From assembly GCA_966674685.1 (NCBI GenBank), contig CBKWJC010000035.1, forward strand, positions 1 to 64,000: a stretch of 64,000 nucleotides of DNA. The letters run 5' to 3'. Position 1 is the stretch's first letter. Each line of letters begins with the position of its first letter. Positions 8,027 to 16,356 of the stretch are shown here, piece after piece. The notes below the pieces were generated by a model, which searched no databases, was not told where the DNA came from, and was given only the letters and a program-made list of their open reading frames with translations. The DNA is from Thainema sp966674685. GTDB taxonomy: Bacteria; Cyanobacteriota; Cyanobacteriia; Phormidesmidales; Phormidesmidaceae. A program made the translations under genes and the position numbers.

Positions 8027-10099
8027 ATGACCGTTTTCCAGCCCTCATTTCGCTATCCCACCACCCATCAGGACGATCAGGTAGATACCTATCATGGCGT
8101 AACCGTTGCCGATCCCTATCGCTGGTTGGAAGATCCCGATTCACCGGAAACCCGAACCTGGATCGAGGCCGAAAACAAGATTACGTTTGATTATCTAGAA
8201 CAGTTACCCGCTCGCAAAACCATCCAGCAGCGGCTTCAGCAGCTTTGGAACTATGAGCGCTATGGTAATCCCTTTAAAGTTTGCGATCGCTATTTTTACT
8301 TCCGCAACAGCGGACTGCAAAATCAGAGTGTGCTGTATACCCTGCCAGATTTAGAGGCTGAACCACGGGTGCTGCTTGACCCTAATACCTTGTCTGAAGA
8401 TGGCACGGTGGCGCTGTCGGGCTTGGCCATCAGTGAAGACAGTCAGTGGTTAGCGTATGGTCTGTCATCATCCGGTTCTGACTGGCAGGAGTGGAAAGTC
8501 CGCAATATCGAAACGGGTGACGATCTAGATGACCATTTGAAGTGGGTGAAGTTCTCTGGCGTCGCGTGGACACTGGATCACAAAGGTTTTTTCTACAGTC
8601 GCTACGATGAGCCGAATGAAGCGACTCAGTTTGAAGACATTAACTATTATCAAAAACTTTACTATCACCGTCTCGGCACAGATCAAAGTGAGGATGTCTT
8701 GGTCTACGAGCGACCGGATCAGAAAAACTGGATGTTTAATGCTGATGTCACAGAAAATGGTGACTATCTGATCATCTACGTGTCGCAGGGCACCGATCCG
8801 CGCAACCTGATCTTCTACAAAAACCTCAGCCAGCCCGATGCGGAAATCGTGGAGCTGATTCCAGAATTTGAAGCGCGGTTTTCTGTGATTGATAACGATG
8901 GTTCCCTATTCTGGTTTTCGACCGATTTGGATGCGCCAAAAGGTCGCGTAATTGGCATTGATGTCACTCGACCGGAGCGCGAAAACTGGATTGAACTGAT
9001 TCCTGAATCGGAAGATACGCTCGAAGGCGTGAGCGTTCTGAATAATCAGTTTATTGTCTTCTATCTCAAAGATGCCTACACTCAGATCAAAATTTTTGAG
9101 CTAGACGGTACGTTTGTGCGCGATTTTTCGCTGCCGGGAATTGGCTCGGTCGGCGGCTTCAGCGGCAAGCGCTACGATACGGAGACGTTCTACAGCTTTA
9201 CCGGATTCACCACCCCGACAACGATTTATCGCTACGACTTTACAACCGACACCAGCACCATCTTCCGCCAGCCCCAGATTGACTTTGACCCGGATGCGTT
9301 TGAAACCCAGCAGGTGTTCTACACCAGCAAAGACGGGACTCGGATTCCAATGTTCATCACCCACCGTAAGGGACTGGAACTGAATGGGAACAATCCCACC
9401 TATCTCTACGGCTACGGCGGATTCAATATCTCACTGTCGCCCACCTTCTCAGTCAGCAACCTAGTCTGGCTGGAAATGGGCGGCGTCTATGCGGTGCCGA
9501 ATCTGCGGGGCGGTGGCGAATACGGCGAAGAGTGGCACCAAGCCGGTACAAAGCTGAATAAGCAAAATGTGTTTGACGACTTCATTTCAGCGGCTGAATG
9601 GTTGATTAACGAGGGTTACACCTGCCCTGAAAAGCTGGCGATTGGTGGCGGCAGTAACGGTGGTCTGCTGGTGGGAGCCTGCATGACGCAGCGACCTGAT
9701 TTGTTTGCGGCAGCACTGCCCGCTGTAGGTGTACTGGATATGCTGCGGTTTCACCAGTTCACCATTGGCTGGGCTTGGACATCGGACTACGGTTCGCCGG
9801 ACGACCCAGAGGAGTTTAAGGCACTCTATGCTTATTCGCCGCTGCACAATTTGAAGTCGGGCACAGAATATCCGGCCACGCTAATTACAACAGCGGATCA
9901 TGACGATCGGGTGGTGCCTGCTCACAGCTTCAAGTTTGCGGCAGCGCTGCAAGCGGCTCATGCTGGGCAGAATCCGGTGCTGATTCGGATTGAAACGAAG
10001 GCGGGTCATGGTGCGGGAAAACCCACCGCGAAGATGATTGAAGAAGTTAGCGATCGCTGGGCGTTTGTTGCCGACAATTTGAAGATGTCAGTTAACTAA
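8027..10099 (+). CDS. Prolyl oligopeptidase (family S9A)
   Basis: 690 aa from the ATG at 8027. Serine protease that cleaves short peptides after proline, normally cytosolic. It has an N-terminal beta-propeller domain (about 75-420) and a C-terminal alpha/beta hydrolase domain. The catalytic triad is visible: Ser543 in GGGSNGG, Asp627 in DHDDRVV and His661 in KAGHGAGK. The motif GGGEYGEEWHQAG is typical of S9A. Length matches the family (about 690-710). A TTG four codons upstream also opens the frame, but the ATG matches family starts. No signal peptide. A hairpin lies 50 bp downstream. Confidence 0.95.
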   Translation: MTVFQPSFRYPTTHQDDQVDTYHGVTVADPYRWLEDPDSPETRTWIEAENKITFDYLEQLPARKTIQQRLQQLWNYERYGNPFKVCDRYFYFRNSGLQNQSVLYTLPDLEAEPRVLLDPNTLSEDGTVALSGLAISEDSQWLAYGLSSSGSDWQEWKVRNIETGDDLDDHLKWVKFSGVAWTLDHKGFFYSRYDEPNEATQFEDINYYQKLYYHRLGTDQSEDVLVYERPDQKNWMFNADVTENGDYLIIYVSQGTDPRNLIFYKNLSQPDAEIVELIPEFEARFSVIDNDGSLFWFSTDLDAPKGRVIGIDVTRPERENWIELIPESEDTLEGVSVLNNQFIVFYLKDAYTQIKIFELDGTFVRDFSLPGIGSVGGFSGKRYDTETFYSFTGFTTPTTIYRYDFTTDTSTIFRQPQIDFDPDAFETQQVFYTSKDGTRIPMFITHRKGLELNGNNPTYLYGYGGFNISLSPTFSVSNLVWLEMGGVYAVPNLRGGGEYGEEWHQAGTKLNKQNVFDDFISAAEWLINEGYTCPEKLAIGGGSNGGLLVGACMTQRPDLFAAALPAVGVLDMLRFHQFTIGWAWTSDYGSPDDPEEFKALYAYSPLHNLKSGTEYPATLITTADHDDRVVPAHSFKFAAALQAAHAGQNPVLIRIETKAGHGAGKPTAKMIEEVSDRWAFVADNLKMSVN

Positions 10100-10149
10100 C
10101 CTCTTGTAGGCTGGTATTGAGCTTGCAAAACCCAGCTTATTAAAGCGGT

Positions 10150-10197
10150 ATTTCTTGCATAGGGCATGTTTAGCAGAAACAACTCCATGCAAGAAAT
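10150..10197 (+). terminator. Hairpin downstream of prolyl oligopeptidase
   Basis: Inverted repeat ATTTCTTGCAT (10150-10160) and ATGCAAGAAAT (10187-10197) with a 26-base loop. There is no T run after it, so it may be an RNA-end stabilising structure rather than a classical intrinsic terminator. Confidence 0.4.
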
Positions 10198-10441
10198 GCG
10201 ATCGCACTATAAATTGTGTTTACTATCAATCAATTAATTAATTAATTGAATGGAAACGATAGCAAGCAATATCTTGCAGTATCTTAACCACCTTCAAGAT
10301 ATCGAGTGCATTTCTGTATCATTTATGCACTAATCATCTAAAACAATATTCTATTGATGAGCTTGAGTTGTTTATTGCATCAATGGCTTGAATACTGCGA
10401 TCGCAAACCACTATGACCAATAACTATAGCCAACAATTAAT

Positions 10442-10474
10442 GGTGCGTTTGCTTAGCAGCAACGCACCCTACAA
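10442..10474. repeat. GGTGCGTT/AACGCACC dispersed element
   Basis: GGTGCGTT (10442-10449) and AACGCACC (10461-10468) form a small stem followed by CTAC. Related copies lie at 24679-24709 (inside mutS) and 30612-30644 (between rsmA and ispE). Such elements are common dispersed repeats in cyanobacterial genomes. Confidence 0.6.
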
Positions 10475-10498
10475 AATCTACGTATTTAGATGTCTAGC

Positions 10499-10720
10499 CT
10501 ATTCAGGTTTACTATTCATGCGATAGTCAGCATCGCTCCAGCAGCGGGGCAGAGCTTCACCGGAGGGAAAAATGAGCGTTGATTTCTCAAATGACTGAGG
10601 CAATTGCTCAGCTTGTCCGCCTTGAATTTGACCCGTTATGGAATCCTGCACTGGATTAACGAGCTGTTCCACTTCATCAACTTTGACTAATTCGCCCGAC
10701 TGTTTTTCTTTGAGCAGCAT
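10499..10720 (-). CDS. Small conserved cyanobacterial protein, function unknown
   Basis: 73 aa. The C-terminal motif SGEALPRCW is of a kind I associate with short proteins found across cyanobacteria, sometimes mislabelled acetyltransferase. It has no membrane segment or signal. It is divergent from apgM, with about 150 bp between. The function is not known to me. Confidence 0.65.
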   Translation of the reverse strand: MLLKEKQSGELVKVDEVEQLVNPVQDSITGQIQGGQAEQLPQSFEKSTLIFPSGEALPRCWSDADYRMNSKPE

Positions 10721-10868
10721 AATTTATTACGTTTCGTTCAACGGTCTGATCATAGAAAAATGCAGTGGTGGTGTAACCCTCCAGAGGAAGCACTTGGTGA
10801 GCGAGAGGCTCTATCCGACAGACGAACGCTGGCTTTTTCTTTGGACAGAACAATCTCCGGCAGGATAG

Positions 10869-12176
10869 ATGTCAAAGAGCGGTGTTTTGCATAAGGTTGG
10901 GACACAAGCTAGCAATAGCTCATGTCGCAACTCACACCCAATACCCATGCAGCATCCCGCATTTGACATTACAGAAGTTTGGGAAGATCTGGCTTGGTCG
11001 CAAGATACCAAGATTATTTATCTGGTTTTGGATGGGCTGGGTGGTTTACCAAATCGGGAACAGGGCAAAACAGAGCTTCAGGTTGCCCATACGCCGCACC
11101 TCGATCAGCTCGCTCAGCAGTCTAGCTGTGGACTACTGGAAATTGTTGGCCCAGGCATCACTCCCGGCAGTGGGCCAGGACATCTAGCGCTGTTTGGATA
11201 TGACCCACTCAAGTATCGGGTTGGGCGCGGCGTGCTATCTGCGCTGGGCATTGACTTTGACCTCCAGCCAGGTGATGTGGCAGCACGGATGAATTTCGCC
11301 ACCATTGATCAAAACGGTAACGTCACCGATCGCAGAGCTGGACGCATTGCAACCGAACTGAATCAGCGGCTGTGTCAGAAAATCCGCGATCGCATTTCTC
11401 TCGACTTTGACGGTACATTTTTTGTCGAAACCGTCAGTGAACATCGGGCAGTTCTAGTTTTGCGCGGTGAGGGATTGGGCGATGAGCTGAACGATACTGA
11501 CCCGCAGGTTACCGGGGTGCCGCCACGGACACCCGTGGCTGAAACCGACCGGGCGCAAAAGACTGTCAACTTGGTCGAGTCATTCTTGCAGCAGGTGAAA
11601 GAGGTGCTAGCCGATGAGCAGCCTGCCAACATGCTGCTGATGCGGGGCTTTGAGCGGTATGAGCCGCTGCCGTCTTTATCGGATCGGTTTGGCCTGAAGG
11701 GAGTGTGCATTGCCGACTATCCCATGTATCGCGGTGTCAGTCGGCTGATCGGCATGGATGTGGTGCCGCATCCGGGCGGGATAGAGCAGCGATTTGCCAC
11801 ACTGAAAAGGATTTACGGCAAGGATCACGACTTTTATTTTATCCACGTCAAGAAGTCGGATAGCGAAGGCGAAGATGCCGATTTTCCGGGCAAGGTAGAA
11901 GTCCTGGAGCATGTTGATCGGCTGCTGCCGGAAATTCTAGAATTGCAGCCCGACGTACTAGTCATCGCGGCTGACCATTCCACGCCCGCCACGCTAGGCG
12001 GCCATAGCTGGCACCCCGTCCCGTTTTTGATTCACTCCGACTCAGTGCGGCTGGATGCTGTTGACACGTTTGATGAATACGCCTGCAATCAAGGAGCGCT
12101 TGGCATACGACCAGGACTCCACCTGATGGGGTTAGCCCTGGCAAACGCCAGACGCTTACGCAAGTTCGGTGCTTAA
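10869..12176 (+). CDS. apgM: 2,3-bisphosphoglycerate-independent phosphoglycerate mutase (ApgM type)
   Basis: Interconverts 3- and 2-phosphoglycerate in glycolysis; cytosolic alkaline-phosphatase-superfamily metalloenzyme of the archaeal type. Visible motifs are LVLDGLGGLPN (metal Asp), GSGPGH with probable nucleophile Ser101, FYFIHVKKSDSEGED and AADHSTPATLGGHSWHP (metal ligands). It is 435 aa from the ATG at 10869. The first 26 residues look unlike the family, and the in-frame ATG at 10947 may be the real start, but an AGGA just before 10869 favours the longer form weakly. A 10-bp hairpin follows the stop codon. Confidence 0.92.
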   Translation: MSKSGVLHKVGTQASNSSCRNSHPIPMQHPAFDITEVWEDLAWSQDTKIIYLVLDGLGGLPNREQGKTELQVAHTPHLDQLAQQSSCGLLEIVGPGITPGSGPGHLALFGYDPLKYRVGRGVLSALGIDFDLQPGDVAARMNFATIDQNGNVTDRRAGRIATELNQRLCQKIRDRISLDFDGTFFVETVSEHRAVLVLRGEGLGDELNDTDPQVTGVPPRTPVAETDRAQKTVNLVESFLQQVKEVLADEQPANMLLMRGFERYEPLPSLSDRFGLKGVCIADYPMYRGVSRLIGMDVVPHPGGIEQRFATLKRIYGKDHDFYFIHVKKSDSEGEDADFPGKVEVLEHVDRLLPEILELQPDVLVIAADHSTPATLGGHSWHPVPFLIHSDSVRLDAVDTFDEYACNQGALGIRPGLHLMGLALANARRLRKFGA

Positions 12177-12180
12177 CTGC

Positions 12181-12214
12181 GTAGGTTGGGTTTCGCAAGC
12201 TCACCCCAACCTAC
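12181..12214 (+). terminator. Hairpin after apgM
   Basis: GTAGGTTGGG (12181-12190) pairs with CCCAACCTAC (12205-12214). The same GTAGGTTGGG sequence bounds another intergenic element at 49966, so it is also a dispersed repeat. Confidence 0.5.
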
Positions 12215-12323
12215 ATCTCAAAATTCAAAACAGTTCCCTATCCCTCTACAGCCCTCTACAGCCTCAAGCCCCTCTTACGTCTAACTCCTCACTCCTCTCG
12301 CCTCACTCTTTACTCCTCACTCC

Positions 12324-13478
12324 TCACCTCAAAACCGTCTGCACAATCTGATAAAACAACTGCACACCCGGCTGAATCAACGCATCGGGGAAATCGTAGT
12401 CCGAATTGTGCAACTGGGGCTGCTGTTCGCCGGAACCGAGACAAAATAGCGCTCCTGGATAGCGCTGGGTGAAGTGGCCAAAATCTTCTGACCAGCGAAA
12501 TGGGGATTCGGGTTCAATCCAGTCGGCTTGGCAAGCTGCGATCGCAGTTTTCACAATCTCCACGGCGGCGGGATGATTTTCGGTGGCGGGAAAGGACTCG
12601 ACCCATTCAATATTTACCTCTAGTTGATCAGCAGCGGCCAGTGCGATCGCAATTTGTTCAACGGCGGCTTTGAGCTTGTCCATATCGTCATTGCGATAGC
12701 TGCGTAGGGTGGCCATCACTTCGGCTGCACCGGGCGCAGTACCAAAGGCAATTTCGCCCAGTCGGGCATAAACCACAGTGGTCAATACAAAATCGGTTAA
12801 ATCTGCTTGAAGTCGCTGCGGCAGGGCGGCGATTTCCTGCACGAGCTGCGCCATTGCCAGGGCTGGGCTGCGTCCATATTCGGGATAGGCGGCGTGGGAG
12901 GTTTTGCCCTGGAGCCGCACAATCACGCCCGTTGAGGCGGCGGTAAAGCTGCCGCAGCGGATCAGGACTTGTCCCAGGGGATAGCGCGGTAGATTGTGCA
13001 GGGCAAAGACGTAATTTGGCTGTAGAGCCTGAAATGCAGGACTGGCGATGACCTGAGCGGCTCCTTCCCCTGTTTCTTCGGCTGGTTGAAAGAGTAATAC
13101 GACACATCCCCGCTCAATCGGCTGCTGGTGCAGCAGGGCCGCTAGCCCCGCCACGATTGTCATGTGGCCATCGTGACCACAGGCGTGGGCTGTCCCGATG
13201 ACTTGGGAGCAATGTGCGATCGCGCCTGTTTCCTGAATCGGCAGAGCATCCATATCGGCTCGAATCAGCACCGTTGGCCCCGCCTGCTGACCCCGATAGA
13301 GAACGGCTAATCCATGACCAGCAAGATTTTGAATAACCTCATCGGGTTGATAGGCATCTACAAAGTTCAGCACGCGCTGAGCCGTCTGCTGCTCTTGCCC
13401 CGACCGTTCGGGATGCTGATGAATCTGCTGGCGAAACTGAATGAGCTGGTTGAGCAGATTTTGCTGGAGTAGCTGCAT
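12324..13478 (-). CDS. M20 family amidohydrolase (hippurate/N-acyl amino acid hydrolase type)
   Basis: 384 aa, cytosolic. Metal-dependent enzymes of this M20D group remove acyl or aminoacyl groups from amino acids or indole-acetyl conjugates. Visible features are RADMDALP (74-80), the metal-binding ACGHDGH (99-105), PAEETGEGA (132-140) with the catalytic and metal-binding Glu pair, FALHNLP, and a C-terminal LHNSDYDFPD containing the last metal His. Length is normal for the family. The actual substrate cannot be read from the sequence. The 3' end lies in a CT-rich heptamer-repeat spacer shared with apgM (convergent). Confidence 0.92.
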   Translation of the reverse strand: MQLLQQNLLNQLIQFRQQIHQHPERSGQEQQTAQRVLNFVDAYQPDEVIQNLAGHGLAVLYRGQQAGPTVLIRADMDALPIQETGAIAHCSQVIGTAHACGHDGHMTIVAGLAALLHQQPIERGCVVLLFQPAEETGEGAAQVIASPAFQALQPNYVFALHNLPRYPLGQVLIRCGSFTAASTGVIVRLQGKTSHAAYPEYGRSPALAMAQLVQEIAALPQRLQADLTDFVLTTVVYARLGEIAFGTAPGAAEVMATLRSYRNDDMDKLKAAVEQIAIALAAADQLEVNIEWVESFPATENHPAAVEIVKTAIAACQADWIEPESPFRWSEDFGHFTQRYPGALFCLGSGEQQPQLHNSDYDFPDALIQPGVQLFYQIVQTVLR

Positions 13479-13510
13479 GAAAATAGACCAAGATCAGGCT
13501 GAACGTTGTT

Positions 13511-13609
13511 TAAGTAGCTGCATATAAATAAACGCATCTAAAAACCGGGGAGCGCCTCTCCGGGGCGCTCCCCGGTTTTTAGATGCATTTATTTATGCCA
13601 ATTTACTTA
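13511..13609. repeat. Palindromic element family 1, copy 2
   Basis: 99 bp from TAAGTAGCTG to ATTTACTTA. The outer arms (CATATAAATAAACGCATCT and the complementary AGATGCATTTATTTATG) and the inner arms (AAAAACCGGGGAGCGCC and GGCGCTCCCCGGTTTTT) pair almost end to end. It lies between the M20 gene and the universal stress protein gene. Confidence 0.8.
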
Positions 13610-13630
13610 TCTGGGGATGAATTAGCTCTC

Positions 13631-14065
13631 TCAATCTGAGCGGCGCAGCACCAGCACTGGGCACGGTGCGAATCGCACGACCCGCTCGGCTACCGAACCC
13701 ATAAAAAAGCGGCCTAATCCGGTGCGACCGTGGGACGGAATTACAATCAGGCTGATGTCATTTTCTTTAGCAAAATCAATAATTTCTGAACTGGGGTCGC
13801 CAATCGAAACGTGGAAATGCATCCCCTCATGTTTGGGATCATCAAATCGCTGTTTGAAGCGCTCTTGCACATGATTGATCCGGGATGCGTCGTCTACGGT
13901 GTTCCAGGTAATGCCGGGTTCACCGGGATAAAGCGGCGGTAAAACATGCATGATATAGAGCTGAGACGGGTTTTCTAGGTCGTCCAACGCTCGTTCCTGC
14001 GCCTCAAACGATTCCTCCGAAAAATCAATGGGCACCAAAACGCGATCGGTCGAAAACAAACTCAT
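13631..14065 (-). CDS. Universal stress protein (UspA family)
   Basis: 144 aa single-domain Usp. Starts with the typical VLVPIDFSEES strand-loop. Ends with SHGRTGLGRFFMGSVAERV followed by CPVLVLR, the nucleotide-binding loop of ATP-binding Usp proteins (G-2x-G-9x-G-S), although the first Gly of that motif is Pro here. The role is stress adaptation; the partner is unknown. Just upstream of the start are 16-bp direct repeats (14075-14106) that could be regulatory. Confidence 0.92.
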   Translation of the reverse strand: MSLFSTDRVLVPIDFSEESFEAQERALDDLENPSQLYIMHVLPPLYPGEPGITWNTVDDASRINHVQERFKQRFDDPKHEGMHFHVSIGDPSSEIIDFAKENDISLIVIPSHGRTGLGRFFMGSVAERVVRFAPCPVLVLRRSD

Positions 14066-14074
14066 AGCATTACT

Positions 14075-14116
14075 CCAGAATTTTTAGTTACCAGAATTTT
14101 CAGTTATCAGAATTTA
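14075..14116. promoter_or_regulatory. 16-bp direct repeats upstream of the stress gene
   Basis: CCAGAATTTTTAGTTA (14075-14090), CCAGAATTTTCAGTTA (14091-14106) and a partial TCAGAATTTA (from 14107) are in perfect 16-bp register. They start 10 bases before the universal stress protein ATG (minus strand). They may be protein-binding repeats in the leader or promoter, or simple tandem duplication. Confidence 0.45.
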
Positions 14117-14664
14117 AAAGCTTAATTTAGGGATGACAGGTTACGTATTCACATCAGTCAACGAGTAGCTGCCCTAATCTCAATAAATGTAAAATTCCAT
14201 ACGCAAAATTTTAATTGGATATTCTAGATAAAACGCTTAATTCAATAGAATTTACAGATTGTCTGAAAAACTAGCCATAACTGCCCGTTTATTTCACTCA
14301 CAGACTACAGCATCATGACAAAAAACGAGTTTATACCTGCCGAGGGATAGAGCAAATACGCATTTATGGTGTTGGCATCATAGACAAATTAAACATTGAA
14401 CTGACTAGGATAGCTAAAGTTTTAAAGCATGAATCTTGCCTGCAAAGACTTCCATAAATCTTGTTAAACAAGCATTCTAGCTGAGCCTCTACACTCTATC
14501 GGAGCAGATCAATCAGCGGATTACCGGAGGTTAGATAATACTGCACACAGCCTTTTCTCTAAATTAAACGAAATTTTAGCGATGACAAAACTCTGCAAAA
14601 TGTTGCGGAATAACATTGCTGTGTCCGAAACAGCGATACATTGGTTTACTAAAGTGGACACAGT
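14117..14664. other. Divergent intergenic region between usp and AGCS symporter
   Basis: About 550 bp, AT-rich. Apart from the direct repeats at its left end and the 8-bp inverted repeat at its right end (14619-14663) I see no gene. No glycine or glutamine riboswitch consensus was recognised by eye. Confidence 0.35.
14619..14663 (+). promoter_or_regulatory. Inverted repeat abutting the symporter start codon
   Basis: CTGTGTCC (14619-14626) and GGACACAG (14656-14663) are perfectly complementary, and the right arm ends one base before the ATG at 14665. No standard Shine-Dalgarno is visible. The stem would enclose the ribosome entry region, so it could control translation, or be a protein-binding site. 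Inference only. Confidence 0.35.
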
Positions 14665-16194
14665 ATGAATAAGAAATCTATGAAAAGAATCTGGCTTTAC
14701 ATCTGCCTCTTTCTGCTGATTCCAACTGTCGCACTGGCACAGGAAGAGGCCACAGCGGGTGGTTTTATTGGCGGCCTTAATGCTGCCTTTTCTAGGTTTG
14801 TTGAAGCGATTTTTAGCGTTCTCTTTTTCAGTATTGGTGGATTTCCGCTCATTGTCTTGTGGCTGATTGGCGGTGCAGTTTTCTTTACGCTACGGATGGG
14901 ATTCGTCAATATTCGAGCGTTCCGCCATGCCATTGATGTTGTTCGCGGCAGGTATGACGATCCCAATGAAGTGGGTGAAGTTTCGCACTTTCAGGCATTG
15001 TCAACCGCTCTATCTGCAACGGTTGGGCTAGGCAACATCGCTGGCGTTGCGATCGCAATTAGCATTGGTGGCCCCGGTGCAGCTCTGTGGATGACGCTGG
15101 GCGGCTTCTTCGGCATGAGCAGCAAGTTTGTGGAATGTACACTGGGTCAGAAGTATCGCATCACCAAACCCGATGGCACGGTATCCGGTGGCCCCATGCA
15201 CTACCTCTCCAAGGGCTTGGCCGAGCAGGGACATCGAACCTTTGGTAAAGTGCTGGCGATTCTGTTTTCGTTTCTCGCCATCTGCGGTGCCTTTGGCGGC
15301 GCGAGTATGTTCCAGGCGAATCAATCTTACGGTGCGGTTTCCAGCGTGTTGCCCATACCGGGATGGCTGTACGGTGTGATTCTGGTCGCTCTCGTGGCGC
15401 TGGTGATCATTGGCGGCATTCAGCGGATTGGTATGGTGGCTGGCACCATCGTGCCGCTGATGTGCGTCATTTACGTGGCCGCTTCCCTGTGGATTTTGCT
15501 GGTCAACTTCACGGAAATCCCAACTGCGATCGCAACTATTTTCAGCAATGCATTCTCTCCGCAAGCCGTTGAAGGTGGCGTGATTGGGGTGATTGTGCAG
15601 GGACTGCGACGGTCTGCCTTCTCCAACGAAGCGGGGATTGGTTCGGCTGCGATCGCGCATTCTGCCGCCCGGACGGAAGAACCCGTTCGCGAAGGGATTG
15701 TCGCTCTGCTAGAGCCGTTTATCGACACAATTGTCGTCTGCAACATGACCGCTCTAGTTGTTGTCATCACCGGAGTTTACGCCGATCCTCAGTTTGCTGA
15801 ACTCGGCGGCGCGGAGCTTACTTCTGCCGCATTTGGCACCGTAATTGGTTGGTTCCCCGTCGTCCTGGCCGTTTCCGTGTTCTTCTTTGCCTTCTCCACT
15901 ATGATCTCCTGGGGATACTACGGTGAGCGCTCATGGGATTATCTATTCGGTGAAGGGAGCCTGATTGTCTACAAAATTCTGTTCTTACTGGCCATTTTCA
16001 TTGGCTCAGTCGCCAATCCCACTGCTGTGATCGACTTCAGCGACGGGATGCTGCTGGCAATGGCCTTCCCAAATCTCTTGGGGGCCTACTTCCTGTCCAA
16101 CCAGGTGGCGCTGGATTTGAAAAATTACATGCTGCGGCTGAAGCGGGGCGAACTGCTCACAGCCGAGCAGCGGCAGCTACAAGAAGTCGCTTAG
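14665..16194 (+). CDS. Sodium:alanine/glycine symporter (AGCS family)
   Basis: 509 aa polytopic inner-membrane protein that imports alanine or glycine with Na+. An N-terminal hydrophobic segment (residues 9-25) is followed by about ten membrane helices. AGCS signatures include FQALSTALSATVGLGNIAGV, GGPGAALWM, the LGQKYR loop, and RSAFSNEAGIGSAAIAHSAA. Length is typical for the family. It is monocistronic, followed by a GGGGCGA/TCGCCCC hairpin. The actual amino acid substrate is inferred from the family. Confidence 0.93.
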   Translation: MNKKSMKRIWLYICLFLLIPTVALAQEEATAGGFIGGLNAAFSRFVEAIFSVLFFSIGGFPLIVLWLIGGAVFFTLRMGFVNIRAFRHAIDVVRGRYDDPNEVGEVSHFQALSTALSATVGLGNIAGVAIAISIGGPGAALWMTLGGFFGMSSKFVECTLGQKYRITKPDGTVSGGPMHYLSKGLAEQGHRTFGKVLAILFSFLAICGAFGGASMFQANQSYGAVSSVLPIPGWLYGVILVALVALVIIGGIQRIGMVAGTIVPLMCVIYVAASLWILLVNFTEIPTAIATIFSNAFSPQAVEGGVIGVIVQGLRRSAFSNEAGIGSAAIAHSAARTEEPVREGIVALLEPFIDTIVVCNMTALVVVITGVYADPQFAELGGAELTSAAFGTVIGWFPVVLAVSVFFFAFSTMISWGYYGERSWDYLFGEGSLIVYKILFLLAIFIGSVANPTAVIDFSDGMLLAMAFPNLLGAYFLSNQVALDLKNYMLRLKRGELLTAEQRQLQEVA

Positions 16195-16269
16195 TATACA
16201 CGGTGACCCGCTGACAGAAGCAGGTTGTTTGGTTTGCACAGAAGATAGCTGAAACATTGACGTTACGTA

Positions 16270-16291
16270 GGGGCGAGTGGCCATTCGCCCC
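16270..16291. terminator. Hairpin between the symporter and hcp
   Basis: GGGGCGAGTGG (16270-16280) and CCATTCGCCCC (16281-16291) pair with one G-T mismatch and no loop. It lies between convergent genes. This sequence is also a familiar dispersed repeat of cyanobacteria. Confidence 0.55.
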
Positions 16292-16356
16292 CCTTGGATG
16301 TGCAAAGATGAGAGAGATTGAAGAGTGTAAGAGTGTAAGAAAAACGTGCGTCAGTC

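Larger units (their letters stand above)
10100..10498. other. Intergenic region between prolyl oligopeptidase and a small gene
   Basis: Besides the hairpin at 10150-10197 it holds a 20-base perfect AT palindrome made of TTAA repeats (10230-10249). It also holds a GGTGCGTT...AACGCACC dispersed element (10442-10468). No gene is seen. Confidence 0.4.

Noticed and set aside
14117..14664. Glycine or glutamine riboswitch before the AGCS symporter
   Set aside because: Looked for the conserved core motifs by eye and found none. A covariance search would settle it.
15028..15660. Long minus-strand frame opposite the AGCS symporter
   Set aside because: It overlaps a conserved gene with clear family motifs and has a His/Asn-rich, biased composition typical of an antisense shadow.
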